Positions 8,593 to 17,675 of a stretch of 64,000 nt of DNA are shown here, in pieces. This DNA is from DATDAW01 sp036525185 (GTDB lineage: Bacteria > Verrucomicrobiota > Verrucomicrobiia > Chthoniobacterales > DASVRZ01). The stretch spans positions 5,852 to 69,851 of the forward strand of contig DATDAW010000018.1 of assembly GCA_036525185.1 (NCBI GenBank), written 5' to 3'. The notes under the pieces were generated by a model, which was given only the letters and a program-made list of their open reading frames with translations, did no database searches and was not told where the DNA came from. The position numbers and the translations under genes are program-made. The number at the start of each line of letters is the position of its first letter. The stretch's first letter is position 1.

Positions 8593-9580
8593 AGCTGGCG
8601 ATTAATTCCTGCGGGCTAAGCGTGGCGGTGCCCAATTTGCCCACGACGACACTCGCCGCGTGGTTGGAAATGTCGGCTGCTTCGCGCGCAGTTGCACCGG
8701 CACTCAAAGCCAGTGTGAACAGCGCGATCGCAGTGTCGCCCGCGCCGGATACGTCGTAGACCTCCCGGGCTCGCGTGGGGATGTGATAGGGCGGATTGTC
8801 GCGGTCGAAGAGCACCATGCCATGTTCGCCAAGCGTGATAAGCAGGAACCTGGCGCCCCACTTTTCCAGCAGTTTCGCGCCGACTTCGAGGAAGGCATCA
8901 TCCTCCAGCGGACGGTCCGTTGGATCGGATTCCGGGATTCCTGCGGCCTGAAACGCCTCGGTGCGATTGGGTTTGATCGCCGTAAGATTCTGCCATGAAA
9001 CGCGATTCTTCGGGTTCGGATCTGCCGTCACAACGAGTCCTGCGGCATTGATAAGCTCCGTTGCCGGTTCGATGAAATCGTCGGTCAAAAATCCCTTCGC
9101 GTAATCCTCAAAAATGACTGCATCTATTTCGGGCAAAGCAACTTTTAACGCAGTGAGCGCGGCATTCACGCGCTCTTTTGTAAGCGGAATCCTGGACTCA
9201 CGATCTACCCGGACAACCTGCTGCTGACGGGCGATGATTCGGGTTTTAACAATTGTCCTGAAATTCTCCTCCTGAATGAGACTGGAAACGTTGATACCCA
9301 AATCTTCGAGTAATTTCCGCAGGCGGCCCGAGTTTCCACCGGTCCCAATGAGCCCCATGACCCGGGCGTCATCGCAGAATTCTTTCAAATTCCGCGCCAC
9401 GTTCGCTGCGCCCCCGGGATAGAACGATTCGCCCGTCACCTCGACCACCGGCACAGGCGCCTCCGGAGAAATCCGCGCAACGCGACCCCAGATAAACTCG
9501 TCGAGCATCACGTCGCCGATGACTAAAATACGTTTGGAAGCAAATTGGTTGAGTAACGTTTGGAGACGAGCAGGGTCCAT
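8573..9580 (-). CDS. rfaE1: D-glycero-beta-D-manno-heptose-7-phosphate kinase
   Basis: A 335-residue PfkB-type sugar kinase, equivalent to the N-terminal half of E. coli HldE. It contains ILVIGDVMLDEFIWGRV, the PGGAANVARN substrate-binding motif and the DVSGAGDTAIALF catalytic signature with its aspartate near residue 275. The adenylyltransferase half (rfaE2) is absent here and must be elsewhere. It phosphorylates heptose-7-phosphate at C1 before GmhB acts; the two genes overlap by 20 bases, in pathway order. Confidence 0.95.
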   Translation of the reverse strand: MDPARLQTLLNQFASKRILVIGDVMLDEFIWGRVARISPEAPVPVVEVTGESFYPGGAANVARNLKEFCDDARVMGLIGTGGNSGRLRKLLEDLGINVSSLIQEENFRTIVKTRIIARQQQVVRVDRESRIPLTKERVNAALTALKVALPEIDAVIFEDYAKGFLTDDFIEPATELINAAGLVVTADPNPKNRVSWQNLTAIKPNRTEAFQAAGIPESDPTDRPLEDDAFLEVGAKLLEKWGARFLLITLGEHGMVLFDRDNPPYHIPTRAREVYDVSGAGDTAIALFTLALSAGATAREAADISNHAASVVVGKLGTATLSPQELIASFANHAR

Positions 9581-9595
9581 GTTTGTGCAACAAAA

Positions 9596-9636
9596 GAAGT
9601 TTTAAAGCCTTAAGTTTGTAAGTTTTAAGAAGAGAC
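9596..9636. repeat. A/T-rich heptad repeat upstream of rfaE1
   Basis: The stretch reads as near-heptamers built on TTTAAAG, CTTAAGT, TTGTAAG and TTTTAAG, closely matching the elements at 7963 and 19462. It lies in the leader of rfaE1, between it and lolC, only 15 bases from the rfaE1 start. Confidence 0.55.
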
Positions 9637-9673
9637 AGCGCACAAACGCCTGCCAACTCGGGAAGCGTGATCT

Positions 9674-9701
9674 GAAAACAGAAAACTGAAAACTGAAAAC
9701 T
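9674..9701. repeat. Four tandem heptamers at the lolC/E stop
   Basis: GAAAACA is followed by three perfect GAAAACT copies (9674-9701), directly abutting the stop codon of the permease gene at 9703. It is the clearest tandem heptamer array in the window. Confidence 0.75.
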
Positions 9702-9702
9702 T

Positions 9703-10998
9703 TCAGTCGTACCGGAGCGCCTTCACCGGGTCGAGCCGAGCGGCAAAGAGGGCGGGAATCAGCGCGGCGATCGTGCAGATTATGAAGCCGCTCACGCAGA
9801 TGATGGCGACGTCGCGCGGGACGATCATGGCGGGGATTTCAGCAAACTGATAAACGCCGGCCGGAAAGACTTCGATATGCAGCCTTTCCGAAAGCCATCG
9901 ACGGAAGTCATTTCGGTACTGGAGGACGATCATTCCCATGCCTAGACCGCTCAATGTGCCGATGAAGCCAACAACCATTCCCTGGGCGAGGAAAACCCAC
10001 AGAATCTGACTCATCCGCGCGCCCAGAGCTTTGATGACCCCAATTTCTCGCGTCTTCTGCACCGTAGTCGTGATGAGTGTGCTCATGATGCCAAACGCAG
10101 CAACAATCACGATGAACAGGAGGAGGAAAAACATGACGTTTCGCTCCATGATGATGGCTTCGAAGATCTGGGAGTTTTGCTCCATCCACGTCGTTGCCAC
10201 CAAACCATCGGATTCATGCAGTTTGGCGTTGATTGCGTCTCTAAATTCGTCGGAGCGATTGGCATCCACGGTTCTCACGATCAAGCCGTGGACGCTGTCG
10301 CCGAGCGAGTAAAGCTCCTGACCGATATTGAGGGGAACGAGGATATAGTCCGAGTCGTACGCGTAGCGTCCCGATTTAAAAATGCCGCTAATCGTCACAT
10401 CGATGGGAATGATCATTTCCTTGATGTCGGCCACTTGTTTGGCATCCACCGGCCCCTCTCCGACCGCGTCGAGGTGGGCAATGATGGCGTCAATGTTTTT
10501 CGTGGCAGTGAGTGACAACGTATCCCCGACGCCGATTCCAAGCTGATCCGCCAGGTCGGAGCCAATGATAGCGTTGTCTCCCGAGAGATCGTAACTTCCT
10601 TCTACGATGTAATTTTTGATCGATGAAACCTTTTCCTCGAGCACCGGGTTAATGCCCCGGATGTAAGGCGCCATTACGAGATGGTTGAATTTCGCCAGCA
10701 CCCGGCCCTGGACGTACGGCGCAACTGCCACAACGCCAGGCACCTCCCCGGTTTTGGCAGCAACAGCGCGCCAATCTTGAACGACATTGCGAGGCGCCGA
10801 GACGGTGAGGTGCGCATCGAAACCCAGCACCTTTTTACGCAGCTCCTGCTCGAAGCCTGTCATCACCGAAATAACCAGAATCGGCACCGCCACGCCGAGC
10901 ATCACCCCGACAATGCAGATGATGGTGATGATGGAAAGAAAGGTTCGTTTCGGTCGCAGGTAGCGGAGCGCGAGGAAAAGGGTAAAAGGAATTTTCAA
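9703..10998 (-). CDS. LolC/LolE family lipoprotein-releasing ABC transporter permease
   Basis: A 431-residue permease that with LolD extracts lipoproteins from the inner membrane for transfer to LolA. It starts with FTLFLALRYLRPKRTF and a first membrane helix (about residues 22-45), then a large periplasmic domain (to about residue 285), then three helices in an FtsX domain containing TTVQKTREIGVIKALGA. It ends DPVKALRYD, typical of the family. The start codon is TTG at 10998; no better start lies nearby. LolD and LolA are not in the window. Confidence 0.9.
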   Translation of the reverse strand: MKIPFTLFLALRYLRPKRTFLSIITIICIVGVMLGVAVPILVISVMTGFEQELRKKVLGFDAHLTVSAPRNVVQDWRAVAAKTGEVPGVVAVAPYVQGRVLAKFNHLVMAPYIRGINPVLEEKVSSIKNYIVEGSYDLSGDNAIIGSDLADQLGIGVGDTLSLTATKNIDAIIAHLDAVGEGPVDAKQVADIKEMIIPIDVTISGIFKSGRYAYDSDYILVPLNIGQELYSLGDSVHGLIVRTVDANRSDEFRDAINAKLHESDGLVATTWMEQNSQIFEAIIMERNVMFFLLLFIVIVAAFGIMSTLITTTVQKTREIGVIKALGARMSQILWVFLAQGMVVGFIGTLSGLGMGMIVLQYRNDFRRWLSERLHIEVFPAGVYQFAEIPAMIVPRDVAIICVSGFIICTIAALIPALFAARLDPVKALRYD

Positions 10999-11053
10999 TT
11001 TTCGATTGCTGCTTTGTTTTCGGATGGAACAGCTATGTCGCTTCCTCCGTTCT

Positions 11054-11146
11054 GGATTTTCGATTCTGGGCGGCGAGCGGAACTCTCAATCGAAAATCCC
11101 GAATCCAAAATCCAAAATCTCAAGAATCGAAAATCTCAAGACTTAA
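11054..11146. repeat. Inverted and tandem A/T-rich repeat between lolC/E and hslO
   Basis: GGATTTTCGATT at 11054-11065 has a perfect inverted copy at 11088-11099 (12-base stem, 22-base loop). The right arm continues into tandem ATCCAAA ATCCAAA and AATCGAAAATCTCAAG units that end at the hslO stop. It could form a hairpin at the end of hslO transcripts. Confidence 0.65.
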
Positions 11147-11934
11147 CTTTTCCCAAACTCCTCCATCTGCACCCGCGTGACGACATATACCGCCCCACAT
11201 CGCGGGCAACTCACACGAATGGCTTCCTCGCCGCCGAAAAGGCCGTCCGGATCGGACTTCATTGCTGAGGCGAGCATGGGCAACAGTTTTTCCTCCGAAC
11301 AACCGCACTGCCATTGATAACGGCGCGTTTCCAGTAGACTAAGGGTTTCGGCCTGGTCAAGCACTGCAATGGCGTCATCATCCAGCTCGTCGAACCATGC
11401 TATGTCGCAATCCGGCTGCGCCGAAACGAACACGAAGTCTTCGTCATCGAGCTGGAAATAGCGCGCAGGGCGCTGCTCACTTTGCCGGTAATATTCCTCC
11501 ACAGCCCGGAAAATATTGCCGCCTTCGAAAGTGACGACGCTTCGGCGGTTCGGCTCCGAGCCACGGACAAGGTCGGAATAAAAGAGGTTCGCGTCGTTTT
11601 TCTTGACGTTTTCGGTAAAGAGATTGCCGGCCACGGTCGAAAGGCGGTTGTCAGCGGCGGCAAAAAGATTGAGGAGCGGACGCTGGAGGCTGATGGTCCA
11701 TGCCACCGTCTCGTTCCAAGGCCGCGACGCCGAGTGCAGGATGATGGCGGAAAGGGTGTCCTTTAATAATTGATCGGTCTCCGGCTCATGCCGTAGGCCG
11801 TGGTCATGCAGATGAAGGTAATAATCCACGAACAAATCGCCAAAATCGCCCCGGGCCACGAGGGCGTTGCGATCGCGAACAAAGTAAGTCCGTATCTCCA
11901 CCCCATCCGCCCCTGAAGATTCACTTGCTTGCAT
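11143..11934 (-). CDS. hslO: Hsp33 family redox-regulated chaperone
   Basis: A 263-residue homologue of Hsp33, a cytosolic holdase switched on by oxidation. The C-terminal zinc switch is present as CGC near residue 219 and CPRC near residue 250, the CxC...CxxC arrangement of the family. The N-terminal body shows FVDYYLHLHDHG and a helical core; conservation there is weaker than in E. coli, as in other PVC-like members. It is the first gene of the minus-strand run, whose end abuts a repeat element. Confidence 0.87.
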   Translation of the reverse strand: MQASESSGADGVEIRTYFVRDRNALVARGDFGDLFVDYYLHLHDHGLRHEPETDQLLKDTLSAIILHSASRPWNETVAWTISLQRPLLNLFAAADNRLSTVAGNLFTENVKKNDANLFYSDLVRGSEPNRRSVVTFEGGNIFRAVEEYYRQSEQRPARYFQLDDEDFVFVSAQPDCDIAWFDELDDDAIAVLDQAETLSLLETRRYQWQCGCSEEKLLPMLASAMKSDPDGLFGGEEAIRVSCPRCGAVYVVTRVQMEEFGKS

Positions 11935-11991
11935 CGGGCGATGATACTGGTCATCGCGACGCCTGAAAAGCAGCTTCCTGTCGCTTTTTGC

Positions 11992-13638
11992 TTAAAGCCG
12001 CAGGCAACGAGCCCTGCGGCGGCCAAAAAACGCCAGACTGCCAATCGCCAGAAGCGCCGTCACGCCGGGTTCCGGAACGATCTGGACGCGAAAAGCCAGC
12101 AGCATCGTGTCATTTTCCAGACCTGCGTTGTAGGTGAACGGGTTGCCGTTTGCATCAAGCATCGAACCCGAACTCGTGAGGAAATCGTTGTCGTTGCCCA
12201 TAAAGAGAAAATAGTCATTCGGCGCGGCTGGATCGTTGGCAGAAACCAGCGAAAGGCCTTCCCACTTTTCGGAGAGGGAGTTGATGTCGCCTGGAGCAGT
12301 ATTGAGATTGAGGCCGAATTGCTCGAGTTCCGTCACGCCGAGGTCAAGCTTGCTGAGGAGATTGAGCGCTTCCGTCCACTCAAGCGGCGTCACATTTGCC
12401 GCAAGCACGCCGCCGGGAGCGACCGCAGCGCCTTCGAAGTCATACAAACCGTCGATGTTGGTGGCTTTAGAGATATCCGCCAAAAGAATGGATTTGAACA
12501 CGGGCGAACCGGAAGCGCCGCGTCCATTCCCGTCCCGGCTGAGAATTAAAAATTGCGTGTCGCTGATGGCAATGATGGAGCTCTGCGCTGCCGTGCGATC
12601 GACGGTGCCGCCACCGTCGCTATCAACGCGCGGCAGTTGGATGACGTATTGTGCAATGGGATCGGTGGGGGCGTTTTCGCTTGAAGTGTCGTAGACCAGC
12701 AACCGCGTGTTTGTGCGCCCTTGATTTCCGCTGCCGGAATCCTGGATCGTGGCGCTCTGGAGCAAAGTATAAAGCCTCGTCCCGTCGTGATTAACAGCCA
12801 GGCCTTCAAATCCCTGGTTGATGCGACGCCCGTCGATTGGTGGATCCACGTTGAAGTTCACCGTGCCAGTAGGGGAATGTGGGACAAGCGCCTTCGGTAT
12901 CGCGAGGATCCCGTCGATCTGTTTGCTGGAATTGAAATGATAAATGTTCGCCCCGTATTCGTCGCTCACCCACCCTGATCCGGAACGCCCGGCTCGCGGG
13001 TCGAAAGCGAGGCCCTCCGTGTCCAGCGTGAGGCGGTCGGTGATTGGCGTGTTGCCCTCGAGCGGATTCGACGTCGCCTGCGTGACAGTTGGTATGGGCT
13101 GCCCTCCGAATTGAATCGTGGAGCCATTTGCTAGAAGCCCCGTCGTATAAATAGGCGACGTCGCCACATTGTTGTCGTGATCGTAAGTGAACCGTTGTGT
13201 CCCCGTGTAAGTCGTCTGGATTTGATTCTGCGCCGTAGTGGTCGAGGGCGACGTGTACGGCGTGAAAGTGAAGCTGAAGGTATTGATCCGCGCCGCGTAA
13301 TTCGAAAAAGTGCTTCCGGCATTGTAACCACGATCCGGCAGGAAATTAAACGTTCCGGTGTACGACCCGCCGGTGGTCCGCGTCCAGTCGTTGATTTGCA
13401 TGTCAGAAATTGACCCGATCGACTCGCCCGTCACGGGATCCGTCGTGCTTGCTGCAATGCGACCGACGCCTTGCAGACCAAGATTCACGAAATTCAACCC
13501 ATTCAAAGTCACCCCAGTGGCGTTCCACGTGCCAGTGTTCGGTGTCAGAATGTCGCGGTTCGATGAAGTGTACTGGGCGAAGGCCGTGCCGCCAAAAACG
13601 CCAAGAGTGAGGAGGACAGCGAGAGAACGAAGATTCAT
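11992..13638 (-). CDS. Esterase-like activity of phytase family protein with PEP-CTERM anchor
   Basis: A 548-residue secreted protein. The signal peptide begins MNLRSLAVLLTLGVFGGTAFA with cleavage after AFA. The middle 450 residues show blocks of the phytase/esterase-like beta-propeller family (ITDRLTLDTEGLAFDPRAG, NQGFEGLAVNHDGTRLY, QFLILSRDGNGRG). The C-terminus is a PEP-CTERM sorting signal: VPEPGVTALLAIGSLAFFG then an arginine cluster. It should be exported and handled by an exosortase, which is not in the window. The ATG at 13638 is preferred to 13656 because it fits the signal peptide. The substrate is unknown. Confidence 0.85.
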   Translation of the reverse strand: MNLRSLAVLLTLGVFGGTAFAQYTSSNRDILTPNTGTWNATGVTLNGLNFVNLGLQGVGRIAASTTDPVTGESIGSISDMQINDWTRTTGGSYTGTFNFLPDRGYNAGSTFSNYAARINTFSFTFTPYTSPSTTTAQNQIQTTYTGTQRFTYDHDNNVATSPIYTTGLLANGSTIQFGGQPIPTVTQATSNPLEGNTPITDRLTLDTEGLAFDPRAGRSGSGWVSDEYGANIYHFNSSKQIDGILAIPKALVPHSPTGTVNFNVDPPIDGRRINQGFEGLAVNHDGTRLYTLLQSATIQDSGSGNQGRTNTRLLVYDTSSENAPTDPIAQYVIQLPRVDSDGGGTVDRTAAQSSIIAISDTQFLILSRDGNGRGASGSPVFKSILLADISKATNIDGLYDFEGAAVAPGGVLAANVTPLEWTEALNLLSKLDLGVTELEQFGLNLNTAPGDINSLSEKWEGLSLVSANDPAAPNDYFLFMGNDNDFLTSSGSMLDANGNPFTYNAGLENDTMLLAFRVQIVPEPGVTALLAIGSLAFFGRRRARCLRL

Positions 13639-13761
13639 GGACAAGGCTACTAACAAAGCAAGGTGACTGAGACACGCGCGAGATTGTTAAGATTGCGTGA
13701 CACAACGCCCCCCGAAAAAAGATTACAAATATGACCGGGAGTCAGATTACGATCCGCGGCC

Positions 13762-14748
13762 ATGATCGATACGGTGGACACCACGGGACTCATTTGTGGC
13801 TTCCGTCTGCACGCAGAGGAACCCGCCGCGTTTCTCGCGTGGGAAACCGTGGACAAATTCCGCGACGCGTTGGAGGGGCCTGTCTGGCTCCATTTTAATC
13901 TGGCTGATACACGCGCCCAAAAATGGATTGAAACCTGGGAGCGATTGCCGGAAGTCGCACGGGAACGCTTCCTTGACGAAGATCCCCACATTCGGCTTCA
14001 ACCAGCCGAGAAAGGCGTTGTCGGCGTGTTAGGCGATGTGCTTTACGAATTTGACGCAGACCCGGAAAGTCTGGGAACACTGCGGTTTTACGCAGACGAA
14101 GGGCTGCTCCTTACTGGCCGTGTGCATCCGCTCAAGGCCATCGATCAACTGCGGCGGGAAATGCGCGGCGGGCAGCCCATCGGGACCACATTCGAGCTCG
14201 TTGTGCATCTGGTCGAGGACCTCGCAGACATGTTTTCGCAAGTCGTTGTGGAGCAGGGTGAACTGGTGGATGACATTGAGGATGGCATTCTGAAGGAACA
14301 CTGGCATCTGCAAAGCGGGGAATTGGGTCGTTTGCGGCGTCTTTTCGCGCGTCTACGCCGACATGTAGGCGCGAGCCGGCATGCCTTGTCGCAGCTGCTG
14401 TATTTTCCGCCGGGGTGGCGCGGCGGCCTGGATCAAAGTCCGCTCCATGTGGCCATTGAGAGGCTGGAAGGTGTCGTGCAGGATTTTGAGTCCATCCAGG
14501 AACGCGCACGGCTGCTGCAGGAAGAAATTGCAACCCAACGCGGGGAATCGACGAGCCGCAACCTTTACGTCCTGTCGATTTTGACCGCGATCCTTCTGCC
14601 GATCACTCTCATCACCGGTATTTTCGGGATGAACGTGGGCGGTTTGCCGTGGGTGGAAAGCCCAAACGGGTTCGGATGGGTCATGTTTGTGATGCTTCTT
14701 ACGGGCCTGGTGACTTTCATCATCCTGGCGTGGCGACGCTTCTTTTGA
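13762..14748 (+). CDS. ZntB/CorA family metal cation transporter
   Basis: A 328-residue 2-TM-GxN channel or transporter. A cytoplasmic domain of about 265 residues ends in a long helix, followed by two C-terminal membrane helices. The signature is GMNVGGLPW at the end of the first helix, the ZntB-like version of the CorA GMN motif. ZntB members carry zinc and CorA members magnesium; the GGLPW extension favours ZntB, but ion choice is not settled by sequence. Divergent from the PEP-CTERM gene. Confidence 0.9.
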   Translation: MIDTVDTTGLICGFRLHAEEPAAFLAWETVDKFRDALEGPVWLHFNLADTRAQKWIETWERLPEVARERFLDEDPHIRLQPAEKGVVGVLGDVLYEFDADPESLGTLRFYADEGLLLTGRVHPLKAIDQLRREMRGGQPIGTTFELVVHLVEDLADMFSQVVVEQGELVDDIEDGILKEHWHLQSGELGRLRRLFARLRRHVGASRHALSQLLYFPPGWRGGLDQSPLHVAIERLEGVVQDFESIQERARLLQEEIATQRGESTSRNLYVLSILTAILLPITLITGIFGMNVGGLPWVESPNGFGWVMFVMLLTGLVTFIILAWRRFF

Positions 14749-14772
14749 CGGTGCAACAAGAGGCTGGAGCCG

Positions 14773-15408
14773 CTATGGCTCAAACTGCTTCTTGAACGCT
14801 TCGAATTCGGCTCGTAATGCAGCCAGTTCCGCTTCCAGGCGATCGATGCGCGTCGGCTGAGCCGGGGTCGATTGGATCTCTGCGAAAACGACGGCGTTCA
14901 AGGCATCCATATCCGGCTCTCCACCCAGGAGTTGGACGTACCTTCGCTCTTTTTGTCCTGGCCGTGGAGGCAGCACGCGCACAAGCGGGTCGCTTCCTGC
15001 CGCTAAATCCTCAAGGGTCTTTTCCACTTCGTCCAGGCCACCGGAAAAACTGGCAAGACGATCTGTGCGCTGCCTCAATTCGCCGGGAGTTTGTGAGCCG
15101 CGAAGCAGCAAAACTGTCAGCAAAGCCGTTTCCTGACGTGTCAGCTCGAAAAGATTCGGCAGATTGTGGCGATATTTTTGCACCCTAGACCCTGCACCGA
15201 AGACAACTGTGGCGAATTTTTTTTCCCGCAAGGAAAACAACGCGTCATCAACAGCCTTCTCGTCGTAAGCCACGACGGGTTCACGGTTCGTTGATTGGTT
15301 GCAAGCGTTGGTCAGCGCGTTCAGGCTGAGAGGGTAATTTTCCGGCGTAAGTCGTTCTTTTTCAAGGAGACAGCCGAGGATGCGGATTTCGATCGGGGAC
15401 AACGTCAT
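14773..15408 (-). CDS. YceH family protein (DUF480)
   Basis: A 211-residue soluble protein of the YceH/DUF480 family, built of two winged-helix-like repeats. The N-terminal signature LSPIEIRILGCLLEKE then YPLSLNALTNACNQSTNREP is nearly identical to the E. coli pattern. A coiled-coil segment closes the protein (LEAELAALRAEFEAFKKQF). The start at 15408 matches the family N-terminus better than the ATG 33 bases upstream. Function is unknown; a transcription-related role is only suggested by the fold. Confidence 0.92.
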   Translation of the reverse strand: MTLSPIEIRILGCLLEKERLTPENYPLSLNALTNACNQSTNREPVVAYDEKAVDDALFSLREKKFATVVFGAGSRVQKYRHNLPNLFELTRQETALLTVLLLRGSQTPGELRQRTDRLASFSGGLDEVEKTLEDLAAGSDPLVRVLPPRPGQKERRYVQLLGGEPDMDALNAVVFAEIQSTPAQPTRIDRLEAELAALRAEFEAFKKQFEP

Positions 15409-15416
15409 GAGGGCTG

Positions 15417-16187
15417 ATGGGCGTGTTTCGCACCATGACACACATTCAGCCTGTCAGCTGGCAAGGTTTATGCAATAAACACGACAAAGTGTGGCGCTTG
15501 ATTCTAAATAAAACGGCCGTGAATCGAAAACGGAACGCAAACGAACCCCCTGCTGCCGCTTTTTTGCCAGCCAAAACTCCGGAAACACCCGCGCCCGAGG
15601 GCCAACTAACATCGTCTGTGTTTGACAGTGCGTCGCGCTTTAGTTATACACCCGGTGAAAGAGTGATCTCGCCCGCTTCCATATCTGTCGGTTGTAACAA
15701 CAAAATTGTCTGGATCAAAGTTGCCGGAAAAGGCTCCTTCCAGAACAGCTCTGGGATGAAGGACTTCGCCCGGGAAATGATGAACCGGGGTCTTCGAGAA
15801 TTTGTTGTCGATCTCGAGAATTGTCCGGTAATGGATTCGACATTTATGGGCACCCTTGCAGGCATGGCTTTACGCCTGCGCGAAATCGGTGCCGGAAATC
15901 TCCATGCCATCAATCTCAACCCCCGCAACAGAGACCTTCTGCAAAACCTCGGTCTGGATCAGCTTTTCGAGATCGAGACCAAAGGCCTTCAAGAAAAGTT
16001 CGATTTCAGTCGCGTGCAGGAACTCTCCCAGAATACCGGCCAGGCGTCCAAAACCGATACAGCCGAAACGATGCTCGAAGCGCACGAAGCCCTTGTTGAA
16101 GCTGCGCCCGAAAACGAGATTCGTTTCAAAGACGTCCTCGAGTATCTCAAGAACGATCTACACCACGAAGCGACATCGGACGTTTGA
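15417..16187 (+). CDS. STAS domain anti-sigma-factor antagonist-like protein
   Basis: The frame gives up to 256 residues; the conserved part is a STAS domain of about 100 residues starting near SVGCNNKIVWIKVAGKGSF. The phosphorylatable serine is in VMDSTFMGTLAGMA, matching SpoIIAA/RsbV proteins. A polar C-terminal tail of about 80 residues follows. The start is uncertain: the ATG at 15417 lies eight bases from the divergent yceH start, and in-frame GTG codons at 15619 or 15663 would leave room for promoters. The next gene is a PP2C phosphatase, the natural partner that would dephosphorylate it. No RsbW-type kinase is nearby. Confidence 0.85.
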   Translation: MGVFRTMTHIQPVSWQGLCNKHDKVWRLILNKTAVNRKRNANEPPAAAFLPAKTPETPAPEGQLTSSVFDSASRFSYTPGERVISPASISVGCNNKIVWIKVAGKGSFQNSSGMKDFAREMMNRGLREFVVDLENCPVMDSTFMGTLAGMALRLREIGAGNLHAINLNPRNRDLLQNLGLDQLFEIETKGLQEKFDFSRVQELSQNTGQASKTDTAETMLEAHEALVEAAPENEIRFKDVLEYLKNDLHHEATSDV

Positions 16188-16223
16188 CGCCTTGCAGGGC
16201 ATTGCGGCATACAATCAACCATC

Positions 16224-17660
16224 ATGCGGGCGTTTCTCGAGGGCGTGCTGTTTGCCGTCCTGGTAATCAGTTTTATTCTCATTTATCGACGACAACGGCA
16301 GTTGACCGCAGAAGCGCGTTCTGAACGCGAAGAAATCCGCGTCGAAGAGAAACGCGTTTTCGATTTCCTTCACAGTCTCGGTGAAGCGTTTTCCGACGAT
16401 ATCCGCACCGCCGAACTCCACAGACTGATTGTGGAAAGCGCGAATCGCATTCTGGAAGCTCATGGCGGCGTCTTATATCTGGCCGACCGGACCGGACAGG
16501 AACTCATGCCGGCTTACATTTCCCAAGGGTGTCCGCCGCTGGTCGACATTCCGCAGCACGTTTTGGCGCAAATTTCCATGACGCCCCAGGCTCTGGATAG
16601 CTTTGTGCGTTTGCATCCGGTGAAAAAGGGCGAAGGCATCCTTGGCAACGTCTTTCTGGAACAGACGCCGCTTTGGATTCCTGACGAGGATCACGACCAT
16701 GCTCTGCCGCAAATTCCCAATTCGTCGCTCAACACGACTGCGATGCTGGCGGTCCCCCTTAGCTATGCTGGACAGTCCATGGGGGTCCTGGCAGTGGCCA
16801 ACGGTCCGATGGGGGCGCCGTTTTCGCAGAGCGACTTCGAAGTTTTCAAATCCATCGCCGAGCAATCGGCCTTCGCACTCTACAACGCTATCATTTATTA
16901 CGAGGCCAACGAAAAGAAGCGGCTCGATCATGATCTGCACATCGCCCGGGATATTCAGAGGATTCTGCTCCCTTCAAGTGCGCCGCAGGTCACCGGATTT
17001 GAGATCAGCGGCGTCAATATTCCGGCAAAACAGGTGAGTGGCGATTATTTCGACTATATCCACATCGACGACGACAACCTCGGCGTGGCGATCGCTGACG
17101 TATCCGGCAAAGGTATCCCTGCTTCGCTCATCATGGCGATGTGCCGGAGCGTTTTGCGCAGCCAGGCGCCAGGCAACACTTCGGCGGCGGACGTCCTGCA
17201 CAGGGTCAACCGGCAACTATTTCCTGATATCAAAGAGGATATGTTTATCAGCATGGCCTATCTGATCCTTAACCAGTCAAACGGTCAGTTGACGCTCGCT
17301 CGGGCTGGGCACGACGCTCCGGTTTTGTATTCGGCTAGCGACCACTCGGTACGCAAGCTCAACCCGCCTGGAATGGCCCTCGGAATTGACAGCGGAGGCG
17401 TCTTCGATAGGATCACCCGCGACGTCACGGTCAGTTTGGAGACGAACGATTGTCTCGTCCTTTACACGGACGGAGTCACCGAAGCTGTTGACAGCCACGG
17501 CATGGAATACGGCATGGAGAAAATGACCCATGCGATCCAGGCCAGTGCCACGCAGGGAGCGGCAGCAGTTCTCCGGCGATTGACCGAAGATGTCAAAAGT
17601 TTCGCTGGCTCGACGCCACAAAGCGACGACATCACACTGATTGCGATTCGAAAAATTTAG
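16224..17660 (+). CDS. GAF domain-containing PP2C (RsbU/SpoIIE-type) phosphatase
   Basis: A 478-residue membrane-anchored regulator. An N-terminal hydrophobic helix (about residues 4-20) is followed by a coiled segment, a GAF sensor domain (about 55-230) and a SpoIIE-type phosphatase domain (about 250-478). Metal-binding aspartates are in VSGDYFDYI and IADVSGKGIPASLIMA, with DCLVLYTDGVTEA and SDDITLIAI completing the site. With the adjacent STAS protein this forms a partner-switching module that likely controls a sigma factor or effector; the signal sensed by GAF is unknown. Confidence 0.93.
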   Translation: MRAFLEGVLFAVLVISFILIYRRQRQLTAEARSEREEIRVEEKRVFDFLHSLGEAFSDDIRTAELHRLIVESANRILEAHGGVLYLADRTGQELMPAYISQGCPPLVDIPQHVLAQISMTPQALDSFVRLHPVKKGEGILGNVFLEQTPLWIPDEDHDHALPQIPNSSLNTTAMLAVPLSYAGQSMGVLAVANGPMGAPFSQSDFEVFKSIAEQSAFALYNAIIYYEANEKKRLDHDLHIARDIQRILLPSSAPQVTGFEISGVNIPAKQVSGDYFDYIHIDDDNLGVAIADVSGKGIPASLIMAMCRSVLRSQAPGNTSAADVLHRVNRQLFPDIKEDMFISMAYLILNQSNGQLTLARAGHDAPVLYSASDHSVRKLNPPGMALGIDSGGVFDRITRDVTVSLETNDCLVLYTDGVTEAVDSHGMEYGMEKMTHAIQASATQGAAAVLRRLTEDVKSFAGSTPQSDDITLIAIRKI

Positions 17661-17675
17661 CAAGCCTCACCTGAA

